Origin: JAGWFU01 sp035534575
Lineage (GTDB): Archaea; Micrarchaeota; Micrarchaeia; Micrarchaeales; Micrarchaeaceae
Reading direction: 5' to 3'
Assembly (NCBI GenBank): GCA_035534575.1
Contig: DATLRT010000026.1
Span: 1 to 8,351 of the forward strand
DNA: 8,351 nucleotides
Shown here in pieces: positions 1 through 6,023 of this stretch. Position numbers and translations under genes: made by a program. The notes below the pieces were generated by a model that was not told where the DNA came from, did no database searches, and worked only from the letters and a program-made list of their open reading frames with translations. The stretch's first letter is position 1, and every line of letters begins with the position of its first letter.

Positions 1-136
1 GCCCCCTCTCGACGCTCTTGGTCACCTCGTTGGCTCCCTTCCTTATCGTTCCTGACTGCCTTGCCATCTGCAGGGCCTCGTACGTCTTTGCGACGACTTC
101 TGTCGATACTTCGAATTTCACGTAGGACTTTGCCAT
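1..136 (-). CDS. rpl7ae: Large-subunit ribosomal protein L7Ae, N-terminal part (runs off left edge)
   Basis: The complement of this stretch encodes 45 residues beginning MAKSYVKFEVSTEVV and containing SGTIRKGANEVTKSVERG. This is the well-known start of archaeal L7Ae, where the G-x-I-R-K-G-x-N-E-x-T-K-x-V-E-R-G segment forms part of the RNA-binding surface. L7Ae is a 50S subunit protein that also binds kink-turns in box C/D and H/ACA guide RNAs and in RNase P. The remaining two thirds or so of the protein lie beyond the left edge. The start is ATG at 136-134, with a GGTG Shine-Dalgarno match at 146-143, six bases away. The upstream leader is unusually long and structured (separate entries). 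Identification by sequence recognition is very secure. Confidence 0.95.
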   Translation of the reverse strand, partial: MAKSYVKFEVSTEVVAKTYEALQMARQSGTIRKGANEVTKSVERG

Positions 137-142
137 ATATAA

Positions 143-146
143 CACC
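143..146 (-). promoter_or_regulatory. Shine-Dalgarno of rpl7ae
   Basis: On the minus strand GGTG is followed by TTATAT and then the ATG. GGTG matches the archaeal anti-Shine-Dalgarno (3' end of 16S rRNA). The same string GGTGTTATA precedes the S26e start at the other end of the window. Confidence 0.6.
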
Positions 147-176
147 GTCGGTTCTGTACTTCATCCAGTGATTACT

Positions 177-207
177 TCCTTTAGGATAAAGGACCTGCCT
201 TTCAGGT
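177..207 (-). promoter_or_regulatory. Two adjacent hairpins in the rpl7ae 5' leader
   Basis: On the minus strand ACCTG-AAAGG-CAGGT (207-193) is a 5-bp stem with a 5-nt loop. It is followed at once by TCCTTTA-TCC-TAAAGGA (193-177), a perfect 7-bp stem with a 3-nt loop; the two share base 193. A TATA box at 236-230 would place transcription start near 207, so the mRNA would begin with these two stems and carry a leader of about 70 nt. Autoregulation of L7Ae through its own leader is known in some archaea via kink-turns. I could not see a clear kink-turn here, so a regulatory role is inference. Confidence 0.45.
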
Positions 208-229
208 ATATTCTATTCTCGCATCAAGC

Positions 230-237
230 TATTTAAG
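230..237 (-). promoter_or_regulatory. TATA box of rpl7ae
   Basis: The minus strand reads CTTAAATA, one mismatch from the TTTAAATA seen before the Tes-like operon. The expected start of transcription, 25-27 nt downstream, falls at about 207, just at the first leader hairpin. An alternative weaker AT-rich box lies at 207-214. The rest of 137-284 holds no gene that I can see. Confidence 0.5.
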
Positions 238-284
238 GCTTTCTGCCAGAAGGGCGCTCGCTGCTACGCATCCGCAGGGCCATG

Positions 285-2321
285 CTACGGGGTTCCGTTG
301 CCAAGCGCGTTGTAGGCGATTATCACTATGCCTGAACCGCCTGCGCCGCCTGGATGCCCGGTGCCATCTCCTCCTCCACCACCGCCAGTATTTGCCGTGG
401 CCGACCCGCCGCCGGAGGAATAATATCCTCCGCCTCCGCCGCCTCCGGAGCCGCCGGAGCCGCCGCCCGAATAACCATAGCCGCCTCCGCCGCCGGCATA
501 GGTCACCGCCGAGCCAGAAATGCTATAAGTTGCACCAGCGCCGCCTGCGCCTCCGGAATTGCTGCCGCCGTTTCCCCCGACGGCGCCTGCGCCCCCTCCG
601 CCCCCCGTAGATTCATAACCGCCGCTGCCTGCGTTGTTGCCCTGCCCGGCTGTGCCTGAGCCGGGGCTGCCAGCCTGTCCATTATAAAGCGCGCCGCCGG
701 AGCCACCTGCACCGCCATAACCCACGCCGCCGCCTATGGCAGTTAATGTGGAAAATATGCTGTTGACGCCGTTCTGCCCCCCAACCATGGCATTGCTTAT
801 CCCTCCAATCCCGACAGTTACGCTGTAAGCCTGCGGAGAGACTGGAAATAGTGCGTTGTAGATAAGGCCGCCTGCTCCTCCTCCTCCGCCTACCTCCCAA
901 CCGCCGGAGCCGCCTCCCGCTACTACAAGAACCGCAACGTTGGCGCTACTGCCTGCGACCGTGAAGGTCCCGCTTGAGGTGAATGTGCATATGTCGTTAC
1001 CTGCAACAAGGGTGAGCGTGCCGCCGCACGTGGCGGAGAAGGGTTGCGTGTATCCCGCCGTCTCCGTTATCGGCGAGTTAATGGTTATGCCCGTGGAGGT
1101 GGACGCGCCGGTGTATGATCCGGTGCCTACCCCTGTCCAGCCGTTGAATATGTAGCCCACGCTGTTGGTTTCGCTTATCGTGACCGATGAGGTGTTGTTG
1201 TGCCACCCGCTTCCCGGAAGCACCGAGCCGCCCGCGCCAGGGCTTGCGGATTCCGTAAGGTAATACTGGGGCGTGCAGTTAAGCGTGAGTGTGGTGTTCT
1301 GGTTCGCCGTGCAGAAGAGACCGGATGTCTTGCATGCGCCCTGCACAAATGAGTTGTCGGTGACAATTGCGTTGACGGCGCAGGAGTGGACGCTTCCCTG
1401 CGCCCATGAGAATGTGGCCGCAGTCAGCTGGCTGCACGTGTATCCCGCGCCGTCAATCGTTATTATCTGTCCAGCGGTGGAGCAGTAGGGGAACCCTGTC
1501 ACTGCAAACTTGACGTTCGTTGAGGAGAGGAACTGTATAACGGTGTTGGCTATCAGGCCCCCGTATCTGGCGCTCACCAGCACATTACCCGCCTTTGTGC
1601 CGGATATGTGACTGAGCGTGGTGCCGGTATTGTTGGTCACCGTGACGTTGGGCGCCATGACGTATCCGGGCACGTTGGCTGTGAAGTTCACCGTGGCTCC
1701 TGGGAGCGGATATCCGAGAAGCTTCACCGTGGCCGTCAGGGAGTCTAGTCCTCCGTTGGCCAGCTGGCTTGAGTTCGCCGCGGATAGCGTTATTATAGTG
1801 TTTGTCCCTATCAGCGGCTCGATATGGGAGTCGAAGCTCCCGGAGTATGTCTCCCTCGGCGCCGACGAGCAGAGGTTGGCCTGCGAGTAGTTGACCTGCA
1901 GCCCGCAATAGGTGGCGTTCAGGTAGAGCTGTCCGGCCAGGAACTGCCCTAGACTCGTGGTGGTTGAAAGCTGCAGCGAGCAGACGAGCGATCCTCCTGA
2001 GATTACATAGTTGGGCGAGCACTGGACTGTGGTAGTGTTCTGTCCGCTGACCTTTGCGAAGAGGCGCGGATTGGCGATAGGGTACGGCTGGGAGTTGGAG
2101 AGGAATATCCCGACCGTGGTGGCCTTGGTGACCGTGTTTGTGCCGACGACTATAGCATTGCAGTAGACCCCGCTGATGAAGGTGCATGTTGTCGGTGGTG
2201 CGGTCTCCGGGGCGGATGAGTAGAGGTAGAGCAAGGAGGCAAGTACCACTATTACGAGTATGGCCCATCCGTAGGTGGTGAGGTACTCCATTGCCGATTG
2301 GGCCTTGCCTGAGCTCTGCAA
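285..2321 (-). CDS. Exported glycine-rich surface protein with class III (pilin-like) signal peptide
   Basis: I read about 678 residues. Residues 1-34 are an archaeal class III/type IV prepilin-like signal: short n-region with K6-A7, then QSAMEYLTTYGWAIL and a hydrophobic helix. Prepilin peptidase (EppA/PibD type) would be expected to cut before Q8. Next comes a cysteine-containing extracellular region with many N-x-S/T sequons, then an Ig-like (Big_1-type) domain at about 172-265 (LTATVKLLGYPLPGATVNF). A divergent InlB B-repeat-like unit follows at about 350-432 (VGYIFNGWTG). From about 442 to 672 there is a glycine-rich domain opening with FTSSGTFTVAG, VLVVAGGG and GLIYN, of the kind found in phage tail fibres and surface proteins. 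There is no C-terminal membrane anchor. The frame is open from a TTG at 2345, directly after a TAA. I prefer the TTG at 2321 because the TATA box at 2353-2360 puts transcription start near 2330, and this gives a compact signal peptide. The likely role is adhesin or pilus-associated surface protein; the exact function is unknown. Confidence 0.85.
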   Translation of the reverse strand: MQSSGKAQSAMEYLTTYGWAILVIVVLASLLYLYSSAPETAPPTTCTFISGVYCNAIVVGTNTVTKATTVGIFLSNSQPYPIANPRLFAKVSGQNTTTVQCSPNYVISGGSLVCSLQLSTTTSLGQFLAGQLYLNATYCGLQVNYSQANLCSSAPRETYSGSFDSHIEPLIGTNTIITLSAANSSQLANGGLDSLTATVKLLGYPLPGATVNFTANVPGYVMAPNVTVTNNTGTTLSHISGTKAGNVLVSARYGGLIANTVIQFLSSTNVKFAVTGFPYCSTAGQIITIDGAGYTCSQLTAATFSWAQGSVHSCAVNAIVTDNSFVQGACKTSGLFCTANQNTTLTLNCTPQYYLTESASPGAGGSVLPGSGWHNNTSSVTISETNSVGYIFNGWTGVGTGSYTGASTSTGITINSPITETAGYTQPFSATCGGTLTLVAGNDICTFTSSGTFTVAGSSANVAVLVVAGGGSGGWEVGGGGGAGGLIYNALFPVSPQAYSVTVGIGGISNAMVGGQNGVNSIFSTLTAIGGGVGYGGAGGSGGALYNGQAGSPGSGTAGQGNNAGSGGYESTGGGGGAGAVGGNGGSNSGGAGGAGATYSISGSAVTYAGGGGGYGYSGGGSGGSGGGGGGGYYSSGGGSATANTGGGGGGDGTGHPGGAGGSGIVIIAYNALGNGTP

Positions 2322-2352
2322 CCTATCACTGGTTAGTATGGACAATTACAAG

Positions 2353-2360
2353 TTTATATT
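2353..2360 (-). promoter_or_regulatory. TATA box of the glycine-rich surface protein gene
   Basis: The minus strand reads AATATAAA. Transcription would begin near 2330, downstream of the TTG at 2345 and about 9 nt before the TTG at 2321, which bears on the choice of start codon. The element sits in the 42-bp gap after the HAD gene, so this gene probably has its own promoter rather than depending on read-through. Confidence 0.5.
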
Positions 2361-2387
2361 AGTATCTCGGCGGCGGGCAATAAGAAC

Positions 2388-3065
2388 CTACTTTACCATC
2401 TTGGGTATGTCCCTTGCGCTCTTGGTCACGCGCTCCGCTCCCGCCTGTGTGAGCTGCTCGGTGTAGAAGTAGTCAGTGGCTATTCCGATGGTCCTCAGGC
2501 CCAGCGCCTTGGCCGCGGTTATGGACTGTGGCGAGTATCCGACGAAGAACATCCTCTCCTTCGCTATCCCGAATCCGTTCGCCTTCTCGACCGCTGCGGT
2601 TATTATCCCGCTCATGTCGAACGCCGCGTCGCCGTATGCGCCGAACCTTATGTAGTCCTCCATCTTCACTCCGGCGCGCTCGAACATGTTCTTGAGTATC
2701 CTCTCGAGCTGGCCCGATGCCGCGCCGAGCATTATGTCGTTGTCCTTCGAGAGTCTTTCCATCGTCTCCTTCGCACCGTCGCCAAGCGTCGCGTGGTCGT
2801 GGCCCGCGACGTTGTAGTGCTCGTACGGCAGCTCCTCGGAGAAGACGTGAAGCTTCTCCTGTATCTCCGCCTCAGGGATATCGTTCCTCTTGAGCAGCTC
2901 CACAACGGTCTCCTGAGTGGTCTTGCCCACGAACTCGTCGAGGTTTATGTCGTCGATATACACGCCGTAGACCATCCTTATGCCTTCCATGTAGTACTGA
3001 GAGACGTTCTTCGTCTCCTTGACCAGAGTCTTGTCCGGGTCTATCAGTACGAGTGTCTTCGGCAT
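2388..3065 (-). CDS. HAD-fold protein with degenerate catalytic motif IV
   Basis: A protein of 225 residues with haloacid dehalogenase (HAD_2, phosphoglycolate-phosphatase-like) layout. Motif I is LVLIDPDKTLV, with candidate nucleophile D9 and acid/base D11; Lys replaces the usual Gly of DxDGT. A helical cap domain follows (about 20-80). Motif II is probably the Ser of MLGAASGQLERI (S117). Motif IV should read VGDSPxD, but here it is FFVGYSPQSITAAKALG (G176-Y177-S178-P179-Q180-S181), so both metal-coordinating aspartates are missing. The following KALGLRTIGIAT matches the family well, so this is substitution and not misalignment. The ATG start at 3065 lies 20 nt after the previous gene's stop, with GTGA upstream as a weak ribosome site. 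It is the last gene of the Tes-like operon. It may be an inactive or altered HAD that binds a ligand or partner. Fold assignment is firm; function is unknown. Confidence 0.85.
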   Translation of the reverse strand: MPKTLVLIDPDKTLVKETKNVSQYYMEGIRMVYGVYIDDINLDEFVGKTTQETVVELLKRNDIPEAEIQEKLHVFSEELPYEHYNVAGHDHATLGDGAKETMERLSKDNDIMLGAASGQLERILKNMFERAGVKMEDYIRFGAYGDAAFDMSGIITAAVEKANGFGIAKERMFFVGYSPQSITAAKALGLRTIGIATDYFYTEQLTQAGAERVTKSARDIPKMVK

Positions 3066-3085
3066 TTGCTCACATCAAAACAAGT

Positions 3086-3790
3086 CTAGATTCCGTGGAA
3101 CCAGAACCCCTTCTCCTTCTTCTTGGCAGAGGGCTTCTTGCCCAGCAGTCCGCCCAGAAGGGACTTTTTCCCTTCCACAACCACGGATGGCTTGAAGTCA
3201 GGGGCTATCGCCTTCTGTATTTCCGGGTTGGCCTCGAGGTAGCTGTCCTGCCAGGCCTTGTGCTTGCCCAGCTTCGCCGCCTCTCCCTTCTGCATCTTCA
3301 CCTGCCAGTCGTCCTTCAGCTTGAGCCACTCCTCCTTCGTGTATCCGTACGGTGTGGTCTCCCTTATTGAGGGCGGCATGTATGCGTATGTGTAGAGGTT
3401 CTTGTAGTAATCGTAATCCTCGTCGACCATGAACTTCGGGTCGACGTTCACTCCCTGCTTCGCAAGGAAATCCATCAGCTCCTCCTTGCTCGTCTTCTCC
3501 CTTATGTTGTCCGCCGTCTTCGGATTGTAGAGAATCGTGATGATGCGCTTGGTGAAGTTGACGTTCGCCTTGATGACGGGATCCATCAGCATCAGCCTGT
3601 ACTGCAGCCTCGCGGAGTGCTGTATGTCCTTCAGCTCCTCCTTGCTGACGTTGGAGAATATGAGCCTCTTTATCATCCTGTACGGTACGTGGTACTTCTT
3701 TCCGTCCTCGGTAACGTAGGCCTCAAAATCGGAGTTCTCCTCCTCTGCCTGCTTTACCTCGGTTTGGGTGCTGTGGTCCATATGAAGCAC
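3086..3790 (-). CDS. Uncharacterised protein with HMA/ferredoxin-like fold lacking CxxC
   Basis: A protein of 234 residues, not confidently assigned to a named family. Residues 1-20 are acidic and polar. Residues about 48-116 read like a beta-alpha-beta-beta-alpha-beta heavy-metal-associated domain: VSKEELKDIQ, then DPVIKANVNF, ITILYNPK, and SKEELMDFLAKQGVNV, resembling the VxsVxVnf...vtVxYnP...eeLixxlxxxGv pattern. There is not a single cysteine, so the classical metal-binding CxxC is absent. Residues 122-165 are rich in Tyr and Trp (DYDYYKNLYTYAYMPP, PYGYTKEEW). The tail from about 207 is Gly/Leu then Lys-rich, ending KGFWFHGI. There is no signal peptide or membrane span. The start is GTG at 3790, or possibly ATG at 3781; neither has a clear Shine-Dalgarno. 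It lies between the Tes-like enzyme (35-nt gap) and the HAD protein (20-nt gap), so a role as partner or scaffold of the radical SAM enzyme is plausible but inferred. Confidence 0.75.
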   Translation of the reverse strand: MLHMDHSTQTEVKQAEEENSDFEAYVTEDGKKYHVPYRMIKRLIFSNVSKEELKDIQHSARLQYRLMLMDPVIKANVNFTKRIITILYNPKTADNIREKTSKEELMDFLAKQGVNVDPKFMVDEDYDYYKNLYTYAYMPPSIRETTPYGYTKEEWLKLKDDWQVKMQKGEAAKLGKHKAWQDSYLEANPEIQKAIAPDFKPSVVVEGKKSLLGGLLGKKPSAKKKEKGFWFHGI

Positions 3791-3825
3791 GATTTGATAT
3801 CAGATGGAATGGAGAGAGTGAGGTC

Positions 3826-5877
3826 TCAGCATCCGCACGAGCCGCTTCCGCAGCCGCACGAATCCTCAGCCTCAGCTCCCTTTCCGCTTCCGCAACCGCA
3901 TCCTCCGCCTCCGCAGCCGCATGAGTCTCCCTCCTTCTTGTCGGAGTGAGCGCCCTCATGTGCGTGCATTGTCGGCGCTACCTCTGCCGCAACGGCAGGC
4001 GATGGCGCAGGCATCCTTACTACCTGCTCTGCCTGGTGCGCGTTGGAGGCCTGCATTACCTGGACCTGCGGAGCTACCTTTGGCGCGACCCCGTCGAACC
4101 TCTCGTTCGCGAAGCTCGCCACAGGCATGCCCCCGTTGACCGGCATTGCGAAGTAGTCAATCATCCTTCCATATGTCCTCTGGTACGGCTCAGTTGCCTC
4201 CCACTCCTTGACGTTCCTTATGTACTTGTCCTTGGAGTATCCCCAGCTCGGGTGGGTCTTTGACCACTCCTTCGTAGGGATTGAGTACTGCTTCTGGACT
4301 TTGTCCCTATATACCTCAGGGAACACGTTGAACGTGCAGAACGGGAGAACCTCTCCGTCAGGCATGGCGTAGTGAATGTCGCACTTCTCCACCCTGTGTA
4401 TGTCGTATGTGTACTCGTCCTGGAAGTGCATCATTCCCAAGAACAGCGACTTCATCTGCAGCGTTCCCACTGATCCGAAGTCGTGCTTGGTGAATATCGA
4501 CATGAGCAGCTTCAGGAAGTTGACCGACTTGGGCTGCTTCTTCTTGTCTATGAACTTGCCGAGCTGGAGCAGGGTCTTGACCGCTATGGCCTTCCTCTGC
4601 AGCTTGCCCTTGCCTTCCATGTCGTTGACCGCCTTCTGCAGGTGGTCGAGCAGGCCCGGTGCGTCCACGAACTCCGTTATCGGAATTAACTTGTTGTCGC
4701 TGTCGAGGAACAGGTAGCATCCCGCACCGCACGCGAAGTGGATGGAGAGGTCGTACTTGTACTCGCCCGTAAGCGCCTCTATGAACTTGTTTATTCCTCC
4801 GACGTACGGAACCGAGAACCAGTGGTCCTTCTTTATCACGCCGTTGGTCTGCTTCTCTATGAGCTTGATGGCTCCCGGAATCGAGATCCTCTGCTTCTCC
4901 CTCAACCTGGTAGGCATCCTTCCCACCAGCGAAACCGGCTGGAAGTTGACCGCCTTTATCACGTCGATGTTGTTCAGAGCGAAGTTGATTATGTTGCCCA
5001 GCTCGTGGTCGTTTATCGTCCTTATGACGGTAGGTACGAGCACAACGTTTATGCCCGCCTTCCTCGCGACGTCGAGCGTCAGAGGGGCCTCCCAGTGGTT
5101 CTTGGGGTTCGCCCTCTTGCTCACTCCGTCGTAGCTCAGGTAAAGCGTGCCGGCGCCGGCGTGCTTTATCCTATATGCCATCTCGGGGTTCAGCGCAAGG
5201 TTGATTCCCGTTGTGTTGAGCTGGATCTGGTCGAAGCCCTCCTCCTTCGCGGCCTGTATGACGCCCACTATGTCGGGGTGCATCGTCGGCTCTCCTCCAG
5301 TTATCTGGAGGGCGTTGGCTGGAATCGGCTTCTGGTTCCTCAGGTTCTTGAATATCTTCCTGAGCTCGTCGGTGCTGGGCTCGTATATCGGCTCTCCCTC
5401 CTTCGCATAGAAGAAGCAGTACCAGCACGACAGGTGGCACCTGTTTGTTACCACGACGTTGGCCAGGCCGGTGTGCGACTTGTGCCTTTCGCACATTCCG
5501 CAGTCGAACGGGCAGTTTGCGCCCTTCGTCTCCGTTATGAAGTTGGGGTTGTCGAATCCCCTTCCGAAGTAATTGTAACGCCTCATCTTCATGTACATAT
5601 CATAGTCTTCCCAGTACTTCTCTATCGTCCAGTTGTGCTCCGGGCAGTGCTTCCTTATCATCACGTTGTCCCCGTCCTTGTATATGATTCCGTTGACGAT
5701 GAGCTTGCACTCAGGGCATACTGTCATGGTCTTCTCTATCACCGGCATCTTCTCGATGTCCTCCATCGTCCTGTGATAAGGAGCCAGAGCTGGGTCCATA
5801 GGCTGAACAGCCTGAGGCTGGACCTGCGTCTTTACGCTCTCGACCTGTACTTCGTTAGCATTCTGCATTTCAACCAC
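3826..5877 (-). CDS. Radical SAM enzyme of the tetraether lipid synthase (Tes) type with Cys-rich tail
   Basis: A protein of 683 residues. After a Gln/Val-rich N-terminus come CPEC (C54, C57) and CPEH (C78), then NCPFDCGMCERHKSHT (C122, C126, C129). The radical SAM CxxxCxxC is TNRCHLSCWYC (C147, C151, C154), followed by TGGEP (193-197). Further cysteines C383, C387, C499 and C514 lie in FACGAGC, KCDIHYAMPDG and LPFC. This pattern matches the family of archaeal Tes (MJ0619 type), which couples isoprenoid chains of archaeal lipids through radical chemistry and carries auxiliary iron clusters. Other radical SAM paralogues share it, so the substrate is uncertain. Residues about 595-650 are a low-complexity Ala/Val/Gln/His linker. 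The last 33 residues hold eight Cys in two 12-residue repeats, a tail I do not associate with Tes. The start is GTG at 5877; ATG at 5868 is equally possible, since the TATA box puts transcription start near 5883. It is the first gene of a three-gene operon. Confidence 0.88.
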   Translation of the reverse strand: MVEMQNANEVQVESVKTQVQPQAVQPMDPALAPYHRTMEDIEKMPVIEKTMTVCPECKLIVNGIIYKDGDNVMIRKHCPEHNWTIEKYWEDYDMYMKMRRYNYFGRGFDNPNFITETKGANCPFDCGMCERHKSHTGLANVVVTNRCHLSCWYCFFYAKEGEPIYEPSTDELRKIFKNLRNQKPIPANALQITGGEPTMHPDIVGVIQAAKEEGFDQIQLNTTGINLALNPEMAYRIKHAGAGTLYLSYDGVSKRANPKNHWEAPLTLDVARKAGINVVLVPTVIRTINDHELGNIINFALNNIDVIKAVNFQPVSLVGRMPTRLREKQRISIPGAIKLIEKQTNGVIKKDHWFSVPYVGGINKFIEALTGEYKYDLSIHFACGAGCYLFLDSDNKLIPITEFVDAPGLLDHLQKAVNDMEGKGKLQRKAIAVKTLLQLGKFIDKKKQPKSVNFLKLLMSIFTKHDFGSVGTLQMKSLFLGMMHFQDEYTYDIHRVEKCDIHYAMPDGEVLPFCTFNVFPEVYRDKVQKQYSIPTKEWSKTHPSWGYSKDKYIRNVKEWEATEPYQRTYGRMIDYFAMPVNGGMPVASFANERFDGVAPKVAPQVQVMQASNAHQAEQVVRMPAPSPAVAAEVAPTMHAHEGAHSDKKEGDSCGCGGGGCGCGSGKGAEAEDSCGCGSGSCGC
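3829..3927 (-). repeat. Tandem Cys-Gly repeat encoding the tail of the Tes-like enzyme
   Basis: Two copies of a 12-residue unit D-S-C-G-C-G-x-G-x-C-G-C (codons at 3892-3927 and 3829-3864) are separated by GSGKGAEAE. All eight cysteines are kept, and the last residue of the protein is a cysteine. Just upstream is a His cluster, HAHEGAH (residues 638-644). The copies are also similar in DNA, which suggests internal duplication. Confidence 0.85.
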
Positions 5878-5880
5878 TAT

Positions 5881-5899
5881 AACGGTTAAAGTAGCCGTT
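5881..5899. promoter_or_regulatory. Inverted repeat AACGG-N9-CCGTT at the Tes-operon transcription start
   Basis: A 5-bp dyad with a 9-bp spacer overlaps the predicted transcription start (about 5883) of the minus-strand operon and ends 3 bp before its GTG. This position would suit a repressor operator. The arms are short, so chance cannot be excluded. Confidence 0.3.
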
Positions 5900-5905
5900 C
5901 GAAGG

Positions 5906-5913
5906 TATTTAAA
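5906..5913 (-). promoter_or_regulatory. TATA box of the Tes-like operon
   Basis: The minus strand reads TTTAAATA, an excellent match to the archaeal TATA box. Transcription start at about 5883 leaves a leader of 6 nt to the GTG at 5877 or 15 nt to the ATG at 5868, so translation is leaderless or nearly so. Confidence 0.75.
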
Positions 5914-5940
5914 GCCTATCCGCTGGGGTTTTTACTTCTT

Positions 5941-5987
5941 TTCAGCTTTTGCGCCCCACTATTTTGGCCCTTGGGAAAGGGGCTGAA
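5941..5987. promoter_or_regulatory. Interrupted inverted repeat between the divergent promoters
   Basis: TTCAGC (5941-5946) and GCCCC (5953-5957) face GGGGCTGAA (5979-5987), and inside them CCC-TT-GGG (5968-5975) can also pair. It lies upstream of both predicted transcription starts, so it would act as DNA (a protein site), not as a terminator. Significance is uncertain. Confidence 0.25.
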
Positions 5988-5993
5988 GAAAAG

Positions 5994-6000
5994 CTTTTTA
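5994..6000 (+). promoter_or_regulatory. TATA-like element of aroA
   Basis: CTTTTTA is centred about 26 nt before the ATG at 6024. Transcription would therefore begin at or just before the ATG, giving a leaderless mRNA. This supports 6024 over the upstream TTG at 5949 as the start. Confidence 0.55.
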
Positions 6001-6023
6001 GACCTCCAAAAGAAAGCCAGACC

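Noticed and set aside
176..237. A kink-turn or box C/D element in the rpl7ae leader
   Set aside because: TGATG and CTGA occur on the minus strand, but the C box is imperfect and no stem brings them together; the tandem G-A arrangement of a kink-turn is not evident.
354..960. Several plus-strand frames and repetitive DNA opposite the glycine-rich domain
   Set aside because: They arise from GGN glycine codons read on the other strand; there are no regular spacers or identical units that would make a CRISPR array or a satellite repeat.
1585..2268. A 227-codon minus-strand frame inside the surface protein gene
   Set aside because: Out of frame with the signal-peptide protein, rich in Arg/His/Gln, no start context and no family resemblance; a shadow frame.
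4738..5889. A 383-codon open frame on the plus strand, antisense to the Tes-like gene
   Set aside because: It mirrors the sense gene's codon pattern, has low-complexity Val/Leu/Arg/Tyr content and no recognisable domain, while the minus frame shows complete radical SAM motifs.
5931..5950. T-rich stretch TTTTTACTTCTTTT as a plus-strand terminator
   Set aside because: No plus-strand gene ends before it; both flanking genes are transcribed away from this region.
5949..6023. N-terminal extension of AroA from a TTG
   Set aside because: The 25 residues do not resemble AroA, and the region contains the TATA-like element and the inverted repeat; ATG at 6024 fits both protein length and promoter spacing.
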